Positions 36,412-62,055 of a stretch of DNA of 64,000 nucleotides are shown one piece after another. Position 1 is the stretch's first letter. Each line of letters opens with the position of its first letter. Under the pieces are notes generated by a model. The model was not told the DNA's origin, made no database searches, and worked only from the letters and a program-made list of their open reading frames with translations. Source of the DNA: Nymphaea colorata (taxonomy: Eukaryota > Streptophyta > Magnoliopsida > Nymphaeales > Nymphaeaceae); contig NC_045146.1 of NCBI RefSeq assembly GCF_008831285.2, forward strand, positions 20,723,289 through 20,787,288. The letters are read 5' to 3'. A program made the position numbers and the translations under genes.

Positions 36412-38060
36412 AAGGGACATTCGTCATCAGCAAAGACTGTCTGCCATTAATTAGTTATATGATAGATCTGGAATCTTATCTGTTTTTGTGCACAAGCTTG
36501 TGCAAAAAAATTCGTTCGTAAGGCTTTTGGTTCCTAAACCACGTAAAACCTTTCTGTCCCAGTGAAAAAATTGGGAGTGGGAGCTTATTCTTACAAGTTA
36601 CAATACCAAGTTGTGAGTGCTAAATATAATTTTTAACAATTTGCCTCTCTTGCAAGCAAATTCCCCCTTGGAAACAGAATTTTTTCTTTATGTCTTTACG
36701 CAAAGGAAGCTCTAAGAGATCTCCATGAATACTTTCCATGTCAAATTTTCTCTTTGCAACTTACGACTGATTACTATACTGATTTGCACTGCAAAACTGC
36801 CAGGAGAGTTGACTCCCTTACCTTTTATTCAGAAAAACAAAATAAACATATACAAAAACGAAAGTGTACAAAATAAGAGAAAGGGATAATCCTGAATTGA
36901 CTTACAACTGAGAGAAAGGCTCCCATTCTCTAACAGCATTTAGAGGGATAAAAACTTGAAGGAGATTAATCACTTCTAGAGGTGGATTTCAACCGGGAAT
37001 GATATCCCAAATATTTCCAAAACCCCTGCCATGTAGCATTGTGGCTGCTCTCTTGAGTGTTTGTTTCCATTTTAAATGAGCTCCCAAAACTGCAACCCTA
37101 CCATTCACCTGCAAAAAAGTGGTGGGAATAGTTTCAAGTAACCCTTCAGCATCATTCAAACATATACTGATCTTTGTAATTTTTCTTTGCTTTTCCTTTT
37201 ATATTTCTCTTTTAAAACCATCCGCATTTCCTTGCTCCTACAACTGCTGCAACTTTAATTCAGAGATCCCTATGCTTCATCGATTTCGAAGTTGAAAATG
37301 ACCTCACATGGGGATTGGCTATGAAAATGCCCTGAAACAAATAAACATATCATGGAAATGGGGATAAGAACAAAGCGTCCTCAAACTAAATAAATTTGAT
37401 GGTGGACCATTTCTCGTAGTACACAGAAGAAGACCCAAACGCAGGTGACGCCATCTTCACCCTGCAGGCCGACCGTCCGTCTTCCACCTGAAAACTGCAA
37501 CGACGTAGTTCAGAATATACTCTAACACCAGTCCTTGACCTTCCCCTGAAGAGTCCTACTGTGAAAGCCCATCCCCACTGGCCTTTGCCCAATGGCACCA
37601 AACGCGTTCGTGTCTTCTTAAAGCCTCTTTTGTGACCGAAGCTTTGAGAAGGCCTTCACAATTACTTCGCGGCACTTACTGCCTTGAACTTCGCATATTC
37701 TTAAGATCATATTCTCTCGAATATTCTGATATTTTAGATTTGGGATCTCCCATCACCTTGGGAACGCCAAAAAAAAAAAAAAGGTAAAGTCCGACGGCCT
37801 TGTGTATTTTGATCGCTCCTTTGCTTTGATCTCGTCGACGTCCACAAGCTTGGAGCTTGTCATAGAGAGAAAGGAAAAGACGGTTATAAGGCTTTCGGTG
37901 AGATTGCAATCTATATTTGGAGAACGCCATGTGAGAGCCTCCCAACCTCTGTTGTTCGTTTTGTTTAATATGTTCTGGCTTTCTGGCTTTATTTATAGAG
38001 ATTGAGACACCCACTAACCTGGATCTTTTTATCCTATATTTTCCTGTTTCGGGGCAACAT
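36412..38060. other. Intergenic, repeat-bearing, no gene seen
   Basis: Contains repeat copy B at 36575-36785. A GC-richer block lies at 37390-37640. A frame at 37802-38005 may be upstream copia sequence, but I see no diagnostic motif in it. No other domain is recognisable. Confidence 0.45.
36575..36785. repeat. Dispersed repeat copy B (first copy at 33079)
   Basis: Same-orientation partner of 33079-33280, beginning GAGTGGGAGCTTATTC and sharing the TATGTCTTTACGCAAAGGAA block. It lies about 160 bp after the receptor-kinase pseudogene, whereas copy A lies in an intron of the TFIIIC gene. Confidence 0.8.
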
Positions 38061-39107
38061 TTAAAATTAGATAATGATATAGGACAGTTCCTTAAGGATC
38101 CGATTTTCTTGAGAAAATTCATTGGACGCCTTGTCAAATTCACTGTTACTCGACGGGACATTAGGCAGAGTGTCCACATTTTAAGTCAATTTTTTACTCA
38201 GCAAAAAACTGGGCACTTGAGATGGTTTTCTGTATTCTTAGCTATGTAAAACATACACCAAGGAATTCTTTTATCTTCTCAAAGTGATATCATCATTAAA
38301 GCTTTTTGTGACTCAGAGTGGGCATCATGCTCTATGACAAGAAGGTCTACATCAGGTTTTTGTGTTTTTTATTAGAGATAAACCAGTTTGATTAAAAGTA
38401 AAGAAGCAAACAATTGTTTAAAAAATTTCGACAGAAGCATAATATAGAGCAATGGTTTCAGCTTCTAGAGAAATGATATTGATAAAATACATTCTTCATG
38501 ATATTGACATTAAACAAAATAGACCAATAGAAATGTTGTGTGACAATCAAGCAGCTATCTGTTGGAGCAAATGAAGTGGCAATGAAAGTTCAAGTGGTTG
38601 CCTGCATAGTATGTTTACTAGCAGCTCATGTATTTAAGCGTAAAAGCAGCGACCGTCCCCTGTGGAAAACAGCAAAGCAAGAAGAAGGAGAATAAGACTA
38701 AGAAGATGAAACAAAGTTTGAATTAACAGGTTTCCTTCTAAGGGACTAGTTTAGGGTAGCCATTAATCGATGCCCTAAACAAAAACAGCTGGACTCAAAT
38801 AGAACAGTCCCTTAGGTTTTTCCATTTCTGCCAGCGTGCAGTTTGGATGAGTGAGAGATTTTAGGGAATGATTAGTTCCACACATCTCGTAGGGCTCAAT
38901 GGCCACTATCCAACACTATCTACATCGCTGCAAACCACGTGTTGTGTTGTTTGGAAGAAGATTCAAGCTGGAGGGATTTGCACCAAGTACGTCAATTCAA
39001 AGAATCAAATTGCTTATATCTTCACTAAAGCATTAGAAAATATCCATTATATAAATTAAGATGCAAGTTGGGTCTCATAGATCCAGGAGCACCAACTTAA
39101 GAGGGAG
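38061..39107 (+). pseudogene. Ty1-copia RT/RNase H remnant, interrupted by a nested solo LTR
   Basis: The frame reads FLRKFIGRLVKFTVTRRDI, QSVHILSQFFTQQKTGHL, then SQSDIIIKAFCDSEWASC and MTRRSTSGFCVF, hallmarks of the copia RT tail and RNase H. Near 38530 it reaches LCDNQAAI, is split by the solo LTR at 38560-38915, and resumes after the target duplication as YIAANHV. Farther on come KKIQAGGICTKYVNSKNQIA and IFTKALE. It ends with a polypurine tract (about 39099-39107) just before an LTR. Several in-frame stops make it inactive. No upstream gag, protease or integrase is recognisable. Confidence 0.85.
38560..38915. mobile_element. Solo LTR (356 bp) nested in copia RNase H, perfect 5-bp target duplication
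   Basis: Starts TGTTGG and ends CCAACA, a perfect 6-bp inverted terminus. CTATC flanks both sides (38555-38559 and 38916-38920). Removing the LTR and one CTATC restores the copia reading frame across the site, which proves that this is an insertion into an existing element. The LTR family differs from the other solo LTRs in the window. Confidence 0.9.
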
Positions 39108-39238
39108 TGTTAACAGTTGCTATCTAGATAAAAACCTATCACGTTAATGAAGGAGTTATTGTAGATATTTTTTGTTTTTGATTTGGAGAAGATATCGTGT
39201 CTATCCTTATCTTACAATTGTTTTTGTACTATAATAAC
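39108..39238 (+). mobile_element. Short LTR (about 131 bp) between copia 3' end and a new internal start
   Basis: Begins TGTTAACAG directly after the polypurine tract GAGGGAG and appears to end AATAACA, giving TGTTA/TAACA termini. The next bases (TGATATTAAAGCAGG) resemble a mutated initiator-Met primer-binding site (TGGTATCAGAGC). The left boundary is firm and the right boundary is inferred. Confidence 0.55.
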
Positions 39239-39530
39239 ATGATATTAAAGCAGGAGAAGAAGATCGAAGCCCAAATATGGCCTCCAGACGACCAAAGAGA
39301 TCGCCGTCTTCTTCATCAAAGCAAGGACTTGGTCATTTTGAAGCAAAACTTTATGAAACAAATTTGGACTCGTCGAATCACTATTAAAGAGATGAAATTA
39401 TCAGCTTTTACAAAGTTTTGCAGTAAACATGAACTTTCAGATTCATCGTCCATGATAGAGGATGTTAACGATAAAATTGAAAGACAACCACCTTTAAAGA
39501 GATTCAAGAAAAGAATCTCAACAAGATAAA
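39239..39530 (+). pseudogene. Possible retrotransposon 5' internal region (gag start) fragment
   Basis: After the presumed primer-binding site a frame opens with MASRRPKRSPSSSSKQGLGH at about 39276, followed by stops. Position and basic, Ser-rich composition fit the N-terminus of a gag-like protein. I see no nucleocapsid zinc knuckle, so the assignment rests mainly on position. Confidence 0.3.
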
Positions 39531-41198
39531 TTAAAATAAAATGATAAAGGAAAAAAAATCTTTCTACAAATTCAGATTTAGTTTTCCATATTTATCATCA
39601 AATTGATGCCAATGTTGCCTTTTTAAGCTCTTTCTTTTGCATTGTTTAAAGAAGGCTCCTAATGGCCTTCCATGGTGAAAAACCGTATATGTTTAATGAA
39701 AATAATCTTGTCATTGGATTTGCTTATTTACTTTGCTTCTTTTATATTTTTCAACATTCTTGAACAAAAGGAAGGTAACTTGGGCGCACCCTGCCCCCAG
39801 TGCTTACTGTGCCCTCGGTCTGGTCCGTTCGGCTCTGCCCGAAACCTTACTTGGAGAGAGCTCTGCGTTTGGGTCCCCCTCTGCTTTCTTCCTGAGAGTG
39901 GGAGGCTCCTGTCAACCACCTCCCAACAGCCCGACGGCCGCCGGAGGGCCCGGTCCGTGGGGTCCCTTGGTTTCCCGACCTTCATTCTCGTCAGAGGTTT
40001 GTCTCGCGTTCTACTTCGAATTTCATAATTCACGTCCCCAAATTTGCATTCAAATATTGTGTTAAAGTCAACTTCATTGCACGAGAATGACTAACGCATA
40101 GTATGATACATTAGAATTTTGGAACTGAACTTGATTCCATGAATAGGTGGAATGGAAACTTTTCTCCCCGTTTCTTGCTTAGAAAGAAAGCATGAATCTT
40201 CACCAATTATGAAGTTTGAACTTGATTGTTGAGGTTGAGCGGTTATAATAGGTGAGAACTAAAACCATTTTATCTACACTTTTAATTGGGTATGTAATTC
40301 TCCATTTTATCATGTTCTAAGTAATGAGTATAGACTGCCAACGGTAATATTTTTGTCTGTTAATTTTTTATCCGTTCTACGTTCAAACAGGTTAGGCATT
40401 ACAATAGATCTTTGTCTGTGCCAATCACACACGGTGGACTTTTTTTTTTTCATGGATCACTGTCGATGGTTTTTCATTTATGAACAAAATGTACATGACC
40501 TTTCGTCCATGAATTTTTGTCTGTGCGTGTCAAACGCCCCTTAACTAAAAGAAGTCGAGTCGTGCTCCACCGTATCGTGTACGTCTCTGGAGAAACAATC
40601 GGACTTTCAGGCTTCCAACTGAATCACGTCGGTTTGGCATCTACCAATACCATCAGATCGAGTGGTCACAGCCGTTCGATGCAAGCCTCGGTCCTGCCCG
40701 GCGCGCGAAGGAAGCTGGGAGAACTCGAGTCCCGTTTTGACTTAAAAGTCTCTTAACGACTTGGCTTCCCACGAAAAAACTTCCCTCTCGGAGGCTTCTC
40801 TTTCTTCGATTCACCTTCCGTGTCTCTCTTCCTCGTTCCTTCCATCTTCCTGTAAGGCTATAATCCTGGGTTTCTCCCGCTTTCGTTGATCTCCATATTC
40901 CGATTGTTCTGGGTCCTTTCCGGTATCTCCGGTCGAACGAGTGTAGGATTTTTGAAATTTCCTCTACATTTCTTTGTGATCTCAGCGATTTTTCATTGTT
41001 CCAAGGATTTTCTTTTTCTTGGTTTCGGGACATGCGACCTTGCTCCGACCCGCTGCATTTGTAGTTTTGTACTTCACAGAGTGATCGTCCTTTCCGATAT
41101 CGTTCTCTTTTTTTCATTGTGCAATTTGTCGCAGTGGCCCTGCGATTTAGGCATATTTGCTGGCGGGAAGAAAAGGAAAGGGACTTTTCGCAGTCGAA
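39531..41198. other. Intergenic region and promoter/leader of the UBP gene
   Basis: A GC-rich block at 39780-40010 stands out from AT-rich flanks and may be repeat-derived. From about 40770 a pyrimidine-rich CTTCC/CTCTC stretch, typical of plant leaders, precedes the UBP start at 41199. A 10-codon upstream ORF (41032-41064) may lie in the leader if that segment is not spliced out. A long minus-strand frame here (40653-41378) is antisense and not credible. Confidence 0.45.
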
Positions 41199-54869
<13,671 letters not shown>

Positions 54870-55309
54870 TCGAAACCTTTTCATTGGGCATCGGTATTGG
54901 CCTTCTCATTGAAGCTTGAACTGACGGTGCGAGTATTCTTTTGCCATTTTGGAGACCCCCTAGCGTTCCCTCCCTGGTCATCATCTATAGTGAGGAAACA
55001 GTGTTCCTGGCAAAATTTGGGAGTACCACACTGCTAAAGCGCGAGGCCAGCATGGCCAAGACATGGAATTTTCATGTTCGATGGGGGGGAATAAACGATG
55101 GCAACGGAGAACTGGGACAGATTGGGCTGGTTTATACGCGGTTTCTAAATTTTGCTCTGAATGATATTATATTTTTTAAAGATCCTTTCGGTGGTGGGCT
55201 GGGAGTCATTTGGCGGTTAAATAGTGAATTGGCTCTCACTATTATGTGAGCAATTTTGGGTAATTGTTTTAGGCTGGAGGGTGTTTGGGGTTGGGGCCAC
55301 AAACTGGAT

Positions 55310-55425
55310 GAACACCCTGAAGTTTTGCTAATCACTGTCAGTGTATTTTGAACATGCTTGAAGAAGGAAAAAGTGAACACCCTGAAGTTTTGCTAATCAC
55401 GTTAGTGTATTGTGAACACAAAGTA
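55310..55425. repeat. Tandem duplication with 65-bp period
   Basis: GAACACCCTGAAGTTTTGCT starts both copies (55310 and 55375), followed by AATCAC and then a GTGTATT(T/G)TGAACA box. The second copy is shorter. Confidence 0.85.
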
Positions 55426-56454
55426 AGGTTTTGATCCTCATCACCCTGATTATAGGTTGTTCAGCATCGTTCTCATTCTTGAATTGGTGTGATCGCAATG
55501 TTTTTTAATTGAAGAGGAGCTTTTAGCACCAAGCTTTGCATAGACGGTAAAAGACACATGAATCAGAATGGCTAGGTTGAGAGTCGATATCGTTTTTTTA
55601 ACTTGACACCCTTAACATTTCCCACTCAGGTGGGGCTTGGGTGACACCCATTGCAAACTGTTCTGTAAAATGCGGGCTGAATCTGGGTGTTCAGATAGAT
55701 TTAGTTTTCTCCAAATACATAGTGGTGGAATACCTGGCTCGGCTACGAGTTGCAAATGGATTGTTTTGATTTATAGCGTAAAACGATTTGTATTTATGTG
55801 TACTTAAATAAGAAATCTCTTGGAGCTTGTTTCCTTGTAATGGTGATCTATAAGTATTTAGAGTATTTCACAACCTCATAATTAAGATATTTATCCAATA
55901 AATGATCACATTTGTGGTGCTTTAATTTTTTTTCGTGACTCGAACTCTTCAATAAGCCCAGTTTAGACTTTAGAATAATCCTTTTTCCTTCAGTTGGTCT
56001 GTTTTTTTTATATAAACTCAATTTTGGTGAGCCGTTATTTTCATCGTATGATGCTGATTGGCTTTCTTTCTCTATTTTAGAGGCATTAATCTAGACCATT
56101 TGTCAAGGGACAAATTGTATTAATAATGCTTTTTTTAACCAGCTTTTCCATTCACTCGTTCTAAAATTCCACAGTTTCTGTTCTTTTGATTCAGAATCAA
56201 ATATTCCTCGCAAATGAAAATAGTCATGAAAATGGTAAGGAGATCTAGAAACTAACCGTTCTTTGTAATGGTACAGGCACGGATGAATTATGATTTGGGG
56301 CCAAGCGAACATGCCCTGTAATTGTAATTGCACGCAAAGGTGGATTCGCCACATTGTGAGTTGTGACTGGTGAATCTTAGACAGAGCTCACGAGTCCCGC
56401 CCTTCTTGCCGCTGCCCATCCTTGTCTTGGACAAGGGAAAGAGTGTCCGTCGTA

Positions 56455-56755
56455 AGGCATAGAATGAGCTTGACTTGACTAAGAAAAACTTGAGTTTGGC
56501 TCGAAGTCGAGTCGAGCTTCATTGAACAAGCTCAACTCGACGATATAGCGTCGAGCTCAAGTTAGACTCGCTGGATCGTTTAACTCGTTTATATTGACGC
56601 CTCGTTTTTTTTAACTCTCAACTGATTCAAGCATACCCGAGTTTAAACAAGTCGAGTTCTTACCACTTGAACTCGACTGTTTGACATTTCAAGTATAAAT
56701 TTAAACTCGAGCTCAACTTGTTCGAGTCCAAGTAAATTTTTACGAGCGAACCCAA
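56455..56755. repeat. Dispersed repeat rich in GAGCTC/CTCGA motifs
   Basis: Repeated GTCGAGTCGAGCTT, CTCAACTCGA, GTCGAGCTCAAG, CTCGAGCTCAACTTG and CGAGTT words in both orientations over about 300 bp. This composition resembles a repeat type common in plant intergenic DNA. No termini or coding sequence can be defined. Confidence 0.5.
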
Positions 56756-57591
56756 AGTCGTTGTGTAGCCTTGCTGAGGCGTGGACGTCTTCTAGCTATT
56801 CCGATCAATACAAAATTAATTCCTGGAGCCTGGCTATGGAAAAATCGAGCTCTCACAATTCTATTGTCAATTCGCTAATAACTCTCTTTTCTACAGAGTA
56901 CCTCTCCTCTGGATTAGAAGTTATGTTCAAGTTCGGATTTTCAAAGTCCCAGATGATATACGACCAATTGTCCAATGACTGATCGCAGCTATGAAAATTT
57001 TGCTCGCAAACTAAAATGACAGATTGATGTGAATCTTTTAGCCCCATGGAAATGCTATTCTTCTCACTTGTGCACTAGGCAAGGTGTAGAAACTGGTCAA
57101 TTACTAGTAACCATAAAATATCTGAGGCGATCTGTGTTTTGAAGAACGAAACTTTTTTGTTCAAACGATGGAAACATTATATGATAAGTTTGTAAATCTT
57201 GCGTTCTAAAATTAATCAATCTATAGGGAGACTTCTTCCTCTTTTAACTTCAGATCTATGTATCTGAGAGAGAATGTAAATTAACAATTTATTAAAAACA
57301 TAAGTTTTGTTCCCCTGTCTGTGACAAGTTTAAGGTGAGTACATGCTACTAGCCTTCCATGAGATTCAAGGTAATCAGACGTTTACTGGCTAATGCTTAA
57401 CTCTTAATGGCTGATAGAACAACTAACGTACGTTTCCTCGACTTTTTCCCGACGCACTAATCTCATGACTCGTTGCTCCCTCGAGGGCCGGTAGCGCAAA
57501 AAGGCAGACTGGTCTCACGACGCTGTCCCTATCCGCCTGACACCATTGTTATCTCAGACCTGCTACTCCGGCTCCCGCTCCTCCTTCCCCA

Positions 57592-60500
57592 ATGGAGCCT
57601 CTGGTACATCGAGGCCATCACCGTTTCCCTCGTCCATTTGCTCCAGGCAGTAGGAATAGAAACAGAAGCATTACAGAGCCGACATGGGTAGGGCTCCAAT
57701 TTTCTCGAGACGTCAACATTCGCTTCTCGAGCAAGTGGGCAGAGAGGCTTTTTGGAGATTTTCAGTTCGTTCCCGCGGAGGCACCGGAGGATTCTCCTTC
57801 CAATCTCTCATTTGTTTCGCTTCTCCCGCCGTTGGCTCCTGAGCGGACGCTTGTCCTCCCCATAGACTTCTATCAGGCGAGTTCACAGAACCATTTTTAC
57901 ACTTCCTCTATGTTTTTCTTGTTTGGTTCCAGGTTTCCTGGTGTTGTTGCTTTCCTATTTTCCTAATGATGGGCATGTGCGTTACTGGATTTTAGAGCCA
58001 TTTTTACGGAGCCTTCAAGGACTAATCTCTTTACTTTTCGTGGTTGTCGTCTGATTTGAACTAGCGGAGTTGATATTACTCTATTTTCTCTGCAGGTTTT
58101 GGGAGCAGAGACTCATTTCTTGTCAGATGGAATCAGGAGAAGCTATGAAGCTAAGGTTTCTAGGCCGCCACAAGATGGGTTTAGTCAGGAGGCCCTGTTG
58201 GGGAGGAGGAAGATCCTGCAGGCTGCTTGTGAGACGCTGGTGAACCCTCGATTGAGGGAAGAGTACAATCAAGGGCTCGTGGAAGATGAGAACTATACAT
58301 TGGCAGTTGAACTGCCATGGGATAAGGTATCCGTTCAGGTTCTCGTGTTTCTTTTTCTTTTTAAAATTATACACTGCAGAGTAAGTAAACCACATTATCA
58401 CAGGTCCCCGGAGCTCTGTGCCTGCTACAGGAAGTTGGGGAAAATGAAGTGGTCATTCAGATTGGGCAAAACCTGTTAGCAGAAAGACTGCCAAAGCCTT
58501 TTAAACAAGATATTGTGCTGGCAATGGCACTGGCTTTTGTGGATTTATCAAGGGATGCAATGGCGTTGTCTCCTCCAGACATCATTAAAGGCTGCGAGTT
58601 GCTGGAAAGGGCTTTAAAACTTTTACAGGTACTCAGTTGGACGCCCTGAAGTAATTAACGTCCACCGTTTCCATGCTGAATAGCCAATTGCCATCTGCAA
58701 CTTGGTGCAGTCAGGAATCATACTTGAGCTCTTTTAATCATCTTCTAGTGCTGAAGAACAGGATGCCTAAATTATGGGATTAAAGTTTTACATTATGGAG
58801 TAGGCAGAAGTTGCTAATTGCTGTTGTTCATATCAAGAGTTTCCTCCTTTGTCCTGCTAAAGTATGAGTATTTCCCCTATAGTTTTTGACTAGTATTCTA
58901 CTTTTTTAATATTCTATATTATTCTACCAGGATGTACTCATGGCTGAAGGAGGGGGTCAATTTATGACCTTCAAATTGAAGGGGATCTAGAATTGGATGC
59001 CAGGGAGTTCATTGGTTGGACATATTTTGTTGTCTGCCTAAAGAATAAGAAGAAGAAAAATAAGTTTTAAGTGATGAGGAAATTCATCTGAATAAACTAG
59101 TGCCTCATTACTCCTGTTGAGTAGTACTGGTGCACATGCACCATGTGTAGCTTGTCAATCTGGTCGATGATGATTTCTTGATATATATGGAAGACGCCTG
59201 GTATTTAATATCAATTATTTGAACAGCTTAAGCATATTGGTTGAATGTTCAAATTTTTGTAATATTTAACCTTAATAACTTCAGAAATGTAAATGTATTG
59301 TCGCAGGAGGAAGGAGCAAGCAGTCTTGCACCTGATCTCCGTACTCAAATTGATGAGACACTTGAGGAGATAACCCCACGTTGTGTTCTGGAGCTTCTGG
59401 CTTTGCCACTTGATGAAGAGTATCGGACCAAAAGGGAAGAAGGTCTTAATGGTGTGCGGAATATTCTGTGGACTGTTGGAGGTGGAGGTGCTGTGGCAAT
59501 TGCTGGAGGGTTCACAAGGGAAGACTTTATGAGCCAAGCCTTGTCACTTATGACATCAGATGAGCAGGTCTGCAATTGGCTTAATAGTCATTAGGTTAAG
59601 GGTATGATTTGTTTGAAGCCATCTATACAAAGAATCAGTAGATTGGGTCTAATTTCTCTATGGAAAGCCTATTTTTTCATGTAGCCTTCCTAGACTTGTT
59701 CCAAGTTTTCTTAGTTTCATAGATTTCTTATCTTTGTTGCCTTTTCTTTTTTCTTTTTTTAAATTCAGGTCCACATGGCCTAAACTGTTTTTCTTTTGTT
59801 GTTAAAGGTAAATTTATTTGTGGCAACACCTAGCCATATACCTGCCGAGAGTTTTGAAGTATACGGTGTTGCACTTGCTCTTGTAGCCCAAGCTTTCACT
59901 GGCAAGAAGCCTCATCTGATCCAGCAGGCAGATAAGTTGTTTCAGCAACTGCAACAGACTAAATCTGTCACTGACCCCCAAGCTGTCAAAGACAGTGAGA
60001 TTGACTTTTCCCTTGAACGTGGACTCTGTTCACTACTTACGGGGGAGCTAGATGACTGTCGTTCATGGTTGGGCTTAGACAATGATTCTTCACCATACAG
60101 AGACCAATCTGTTATCGAATTTGTCATGGAAAATTCACAGGATAGTGGAGACGATGACATCCTTCCTGGGCTATGCAAATTATTGGAAAGCTGGTTGATG
60201 GAGATTGTGTTCCCAAGATTTAGGGATACAAAAGATGTAAATTTCAAGCTTGGTGACTACTATGATGATCCTATAGTTTTAAAATATTTGGAGAGGCATG
60301 AGGGGGAAGGAAGATCACCATTGGCTGCGGCTGCTGCCATTGTGAGAATTGGAGCTGAGGCTTCAGCAGCACTTGATAATGTAAAAACAAGTGCCATTCA
60401 GGCATTGCATAAGGTGTTTCCACTGAGAAGTAGAGAAGAGGAGATGGAAAAAGAGAGTGGTGCCAATGCTTCTGTGGTAGAAAGCGTGCTTGTGGAAGAG

Positions 60501-61630
60501 CATGATAGAACTATTCTTGAACATTCACCTGAAGTTGCTGAGCAGAACTTCGATGACTACAAGGAGTCAACAGCATCAATTTCGAATGACATAAAAGATG
60601 CTACCGTGAAAATCCTGTGTGCTGGAGTGCTGGTTGGCTTTCTAGCAGTGGCAGGATTGAAACAAGTGCCTGGTAGATCCGTATCACATCCTGCTAAGAA
60701 AGACGCAGGTTCAGCATTGGCTGCAGATGTCATTGGTCTGGATGGTAGGATTGGTTGTTTGTCTTGATTCTTTTCTCTTTTTCAAATAATTACTTCAAGA
60801 TTTATGCGTCGTCCTGGTATCATCTGTAGACTGGGGATTTATACTGAGAAGAGAAGAGAAGCCAATATCACCATTTAGTTGGGTCTAGAAAGTGTATTAG
60901 AACTGTAACAAGGTGGGGATATATGTTCTCCAGGAGCTAAACTTGGCCCTGGATTGAATTTTCCCATGTGCTAAGCAAAGTGTAAGAGAATTGCTGCTTT
61001 CTTCTTTGTGTCACTCTTATTACCTTTCGGTTGCCTGCAGATGATACTTCGGCCATGGACATTCCAAGAATGGATGCAAGATTAGCTGAAAGCATTGTCC
61101 GAAAGTGGCAGGGAATCAAATCGCAAGCTCTTGGACTTGAGCATGCACTTTCGAGCTTGCCTGAGGTGAGTTTGGGTCCTTGTGTTGTCTTCATATCCAT
61201 GCATACAAACAAGCGTGGCTGCGTTGCCTAATTTCAATTTCCTTTTTGACAATCTTTCCTAGAACGCTGTTATTTTTGTCATCTCGTCAGAAATTAAATA
61301 TCTTGATCTAGATGTCTTTTTATCATAAACTTTATACAGGTTTTAGATGGTCAGATGTTAAGAATATGGAGAGATCGTGCATCTGAGATTGCCCAGAATG
61401 GCTGGTATTGGGAATACACCTTGTTGGGGCTAACGATTGATAGTGTCACCATCTCCATGGATGGGAGGAGAGCTATAGTGGAAGCAACACTTGAGGAATC
61501 GGCACGGTTAACTGACAACACCAATGCCGAGCACAATGATTCACGCATTGCCACTTACACCACCAGGTACGAGATGAGTTTCGCGAAGGGAGGATGGAAA
61601 ATAACGGAAGGCGCAGTTCTTCAATCTTAA
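57592..61630 (+). CDS. ARC6: ARC6, chloroplast inner-envelope division protein
   Basis: Anchors and stabilises the FtsZ ring on the stromal side of the inner envelope and binds PDV2 in the intermembrane space. Exons: 57592-57876, 58096-58326, 58404-58628, 59307-59567, 59808-60744, 61041-61165 and 61340-61630. The frame is continuous, giving 784 aa (about 800 in Arabidopsis). The first 50 residues are Arg/Ser/His-rich like a transit peptide, followed by SSKWAERLFGDF. The J-like domain starts at IDFYQVLGAETHFLSDGIRR (about 91) and lacks an HPD motif. Conserved blocks include EEGASSLAPDLRTQIDETLE, ITPRCVLELLALPL and VGKKPHL-like FTGKKPHLIQQADK. One membrane segment (ILCAGVLVGFLAVAGL) lies at about 603-618. 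The C-terminal intermembrane-space domain ends KITEGAVLQS. Intron 1 (57877-58095) is GC-AG. I see no disruption. Confidence 0.97.
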
Positions 61631-62055
61631 TATGTATCTGTGTCCATCTATTTTCTGTTCAGTGTTGTTTTGGCCTTTTGGCTTCTCTCTCTCTCTCTCT
61701 CATATTGATAAAGTAAGTGGTTTTTAAAATTAAGAGGGTTCCACGTTAACAGATCATATAATTGGATCCTAAAGTATTTTGACGACCAATTTAAAGAAAA
61801 ATCTGTTTTCCGCGTGATTTCCTTGGCAAATGTAAGTTCTTTTCTTTGTCATTTTCTCCTCTTGCTTTTCGGGACGAAGTGAAAAAACCCTGTTCCTTTG
61901 TTTCCGTTTCTTTCATGGGGAACTGTTCAGACCTCCAAATGTGCGTGGCATCATCAATTTCATTGCTTAGGATGGGAAAATTAGAGAGTGGGTATTTCTT
62001 TTCATCTAAACGTTTCGAATCAAGAAACATTGGAAACCCCAGGGAATCTGAAGGC

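Larger units (their letters stand above)
54870..57591. other. Intergenic region between UBP and ARC6
   Basis: The first part should be the UBP 3' untranslated region, with an AATAAA at about 55089. A 65-bp tandem duplication lies at 55310-55425 and a GAGCTCG-type repeat at 56455-56755. About 170 bp before the ARC6 start the sequence becomes GC-richer, as expected for its leader. No other gene is seen. Confidence 0.5.

Noticed and set aside
37676..38179. 167-codon minus-strand frame
   Set aside because: It overlaps the plus-strand copia RT remnant, whose motifs are diagnostic.
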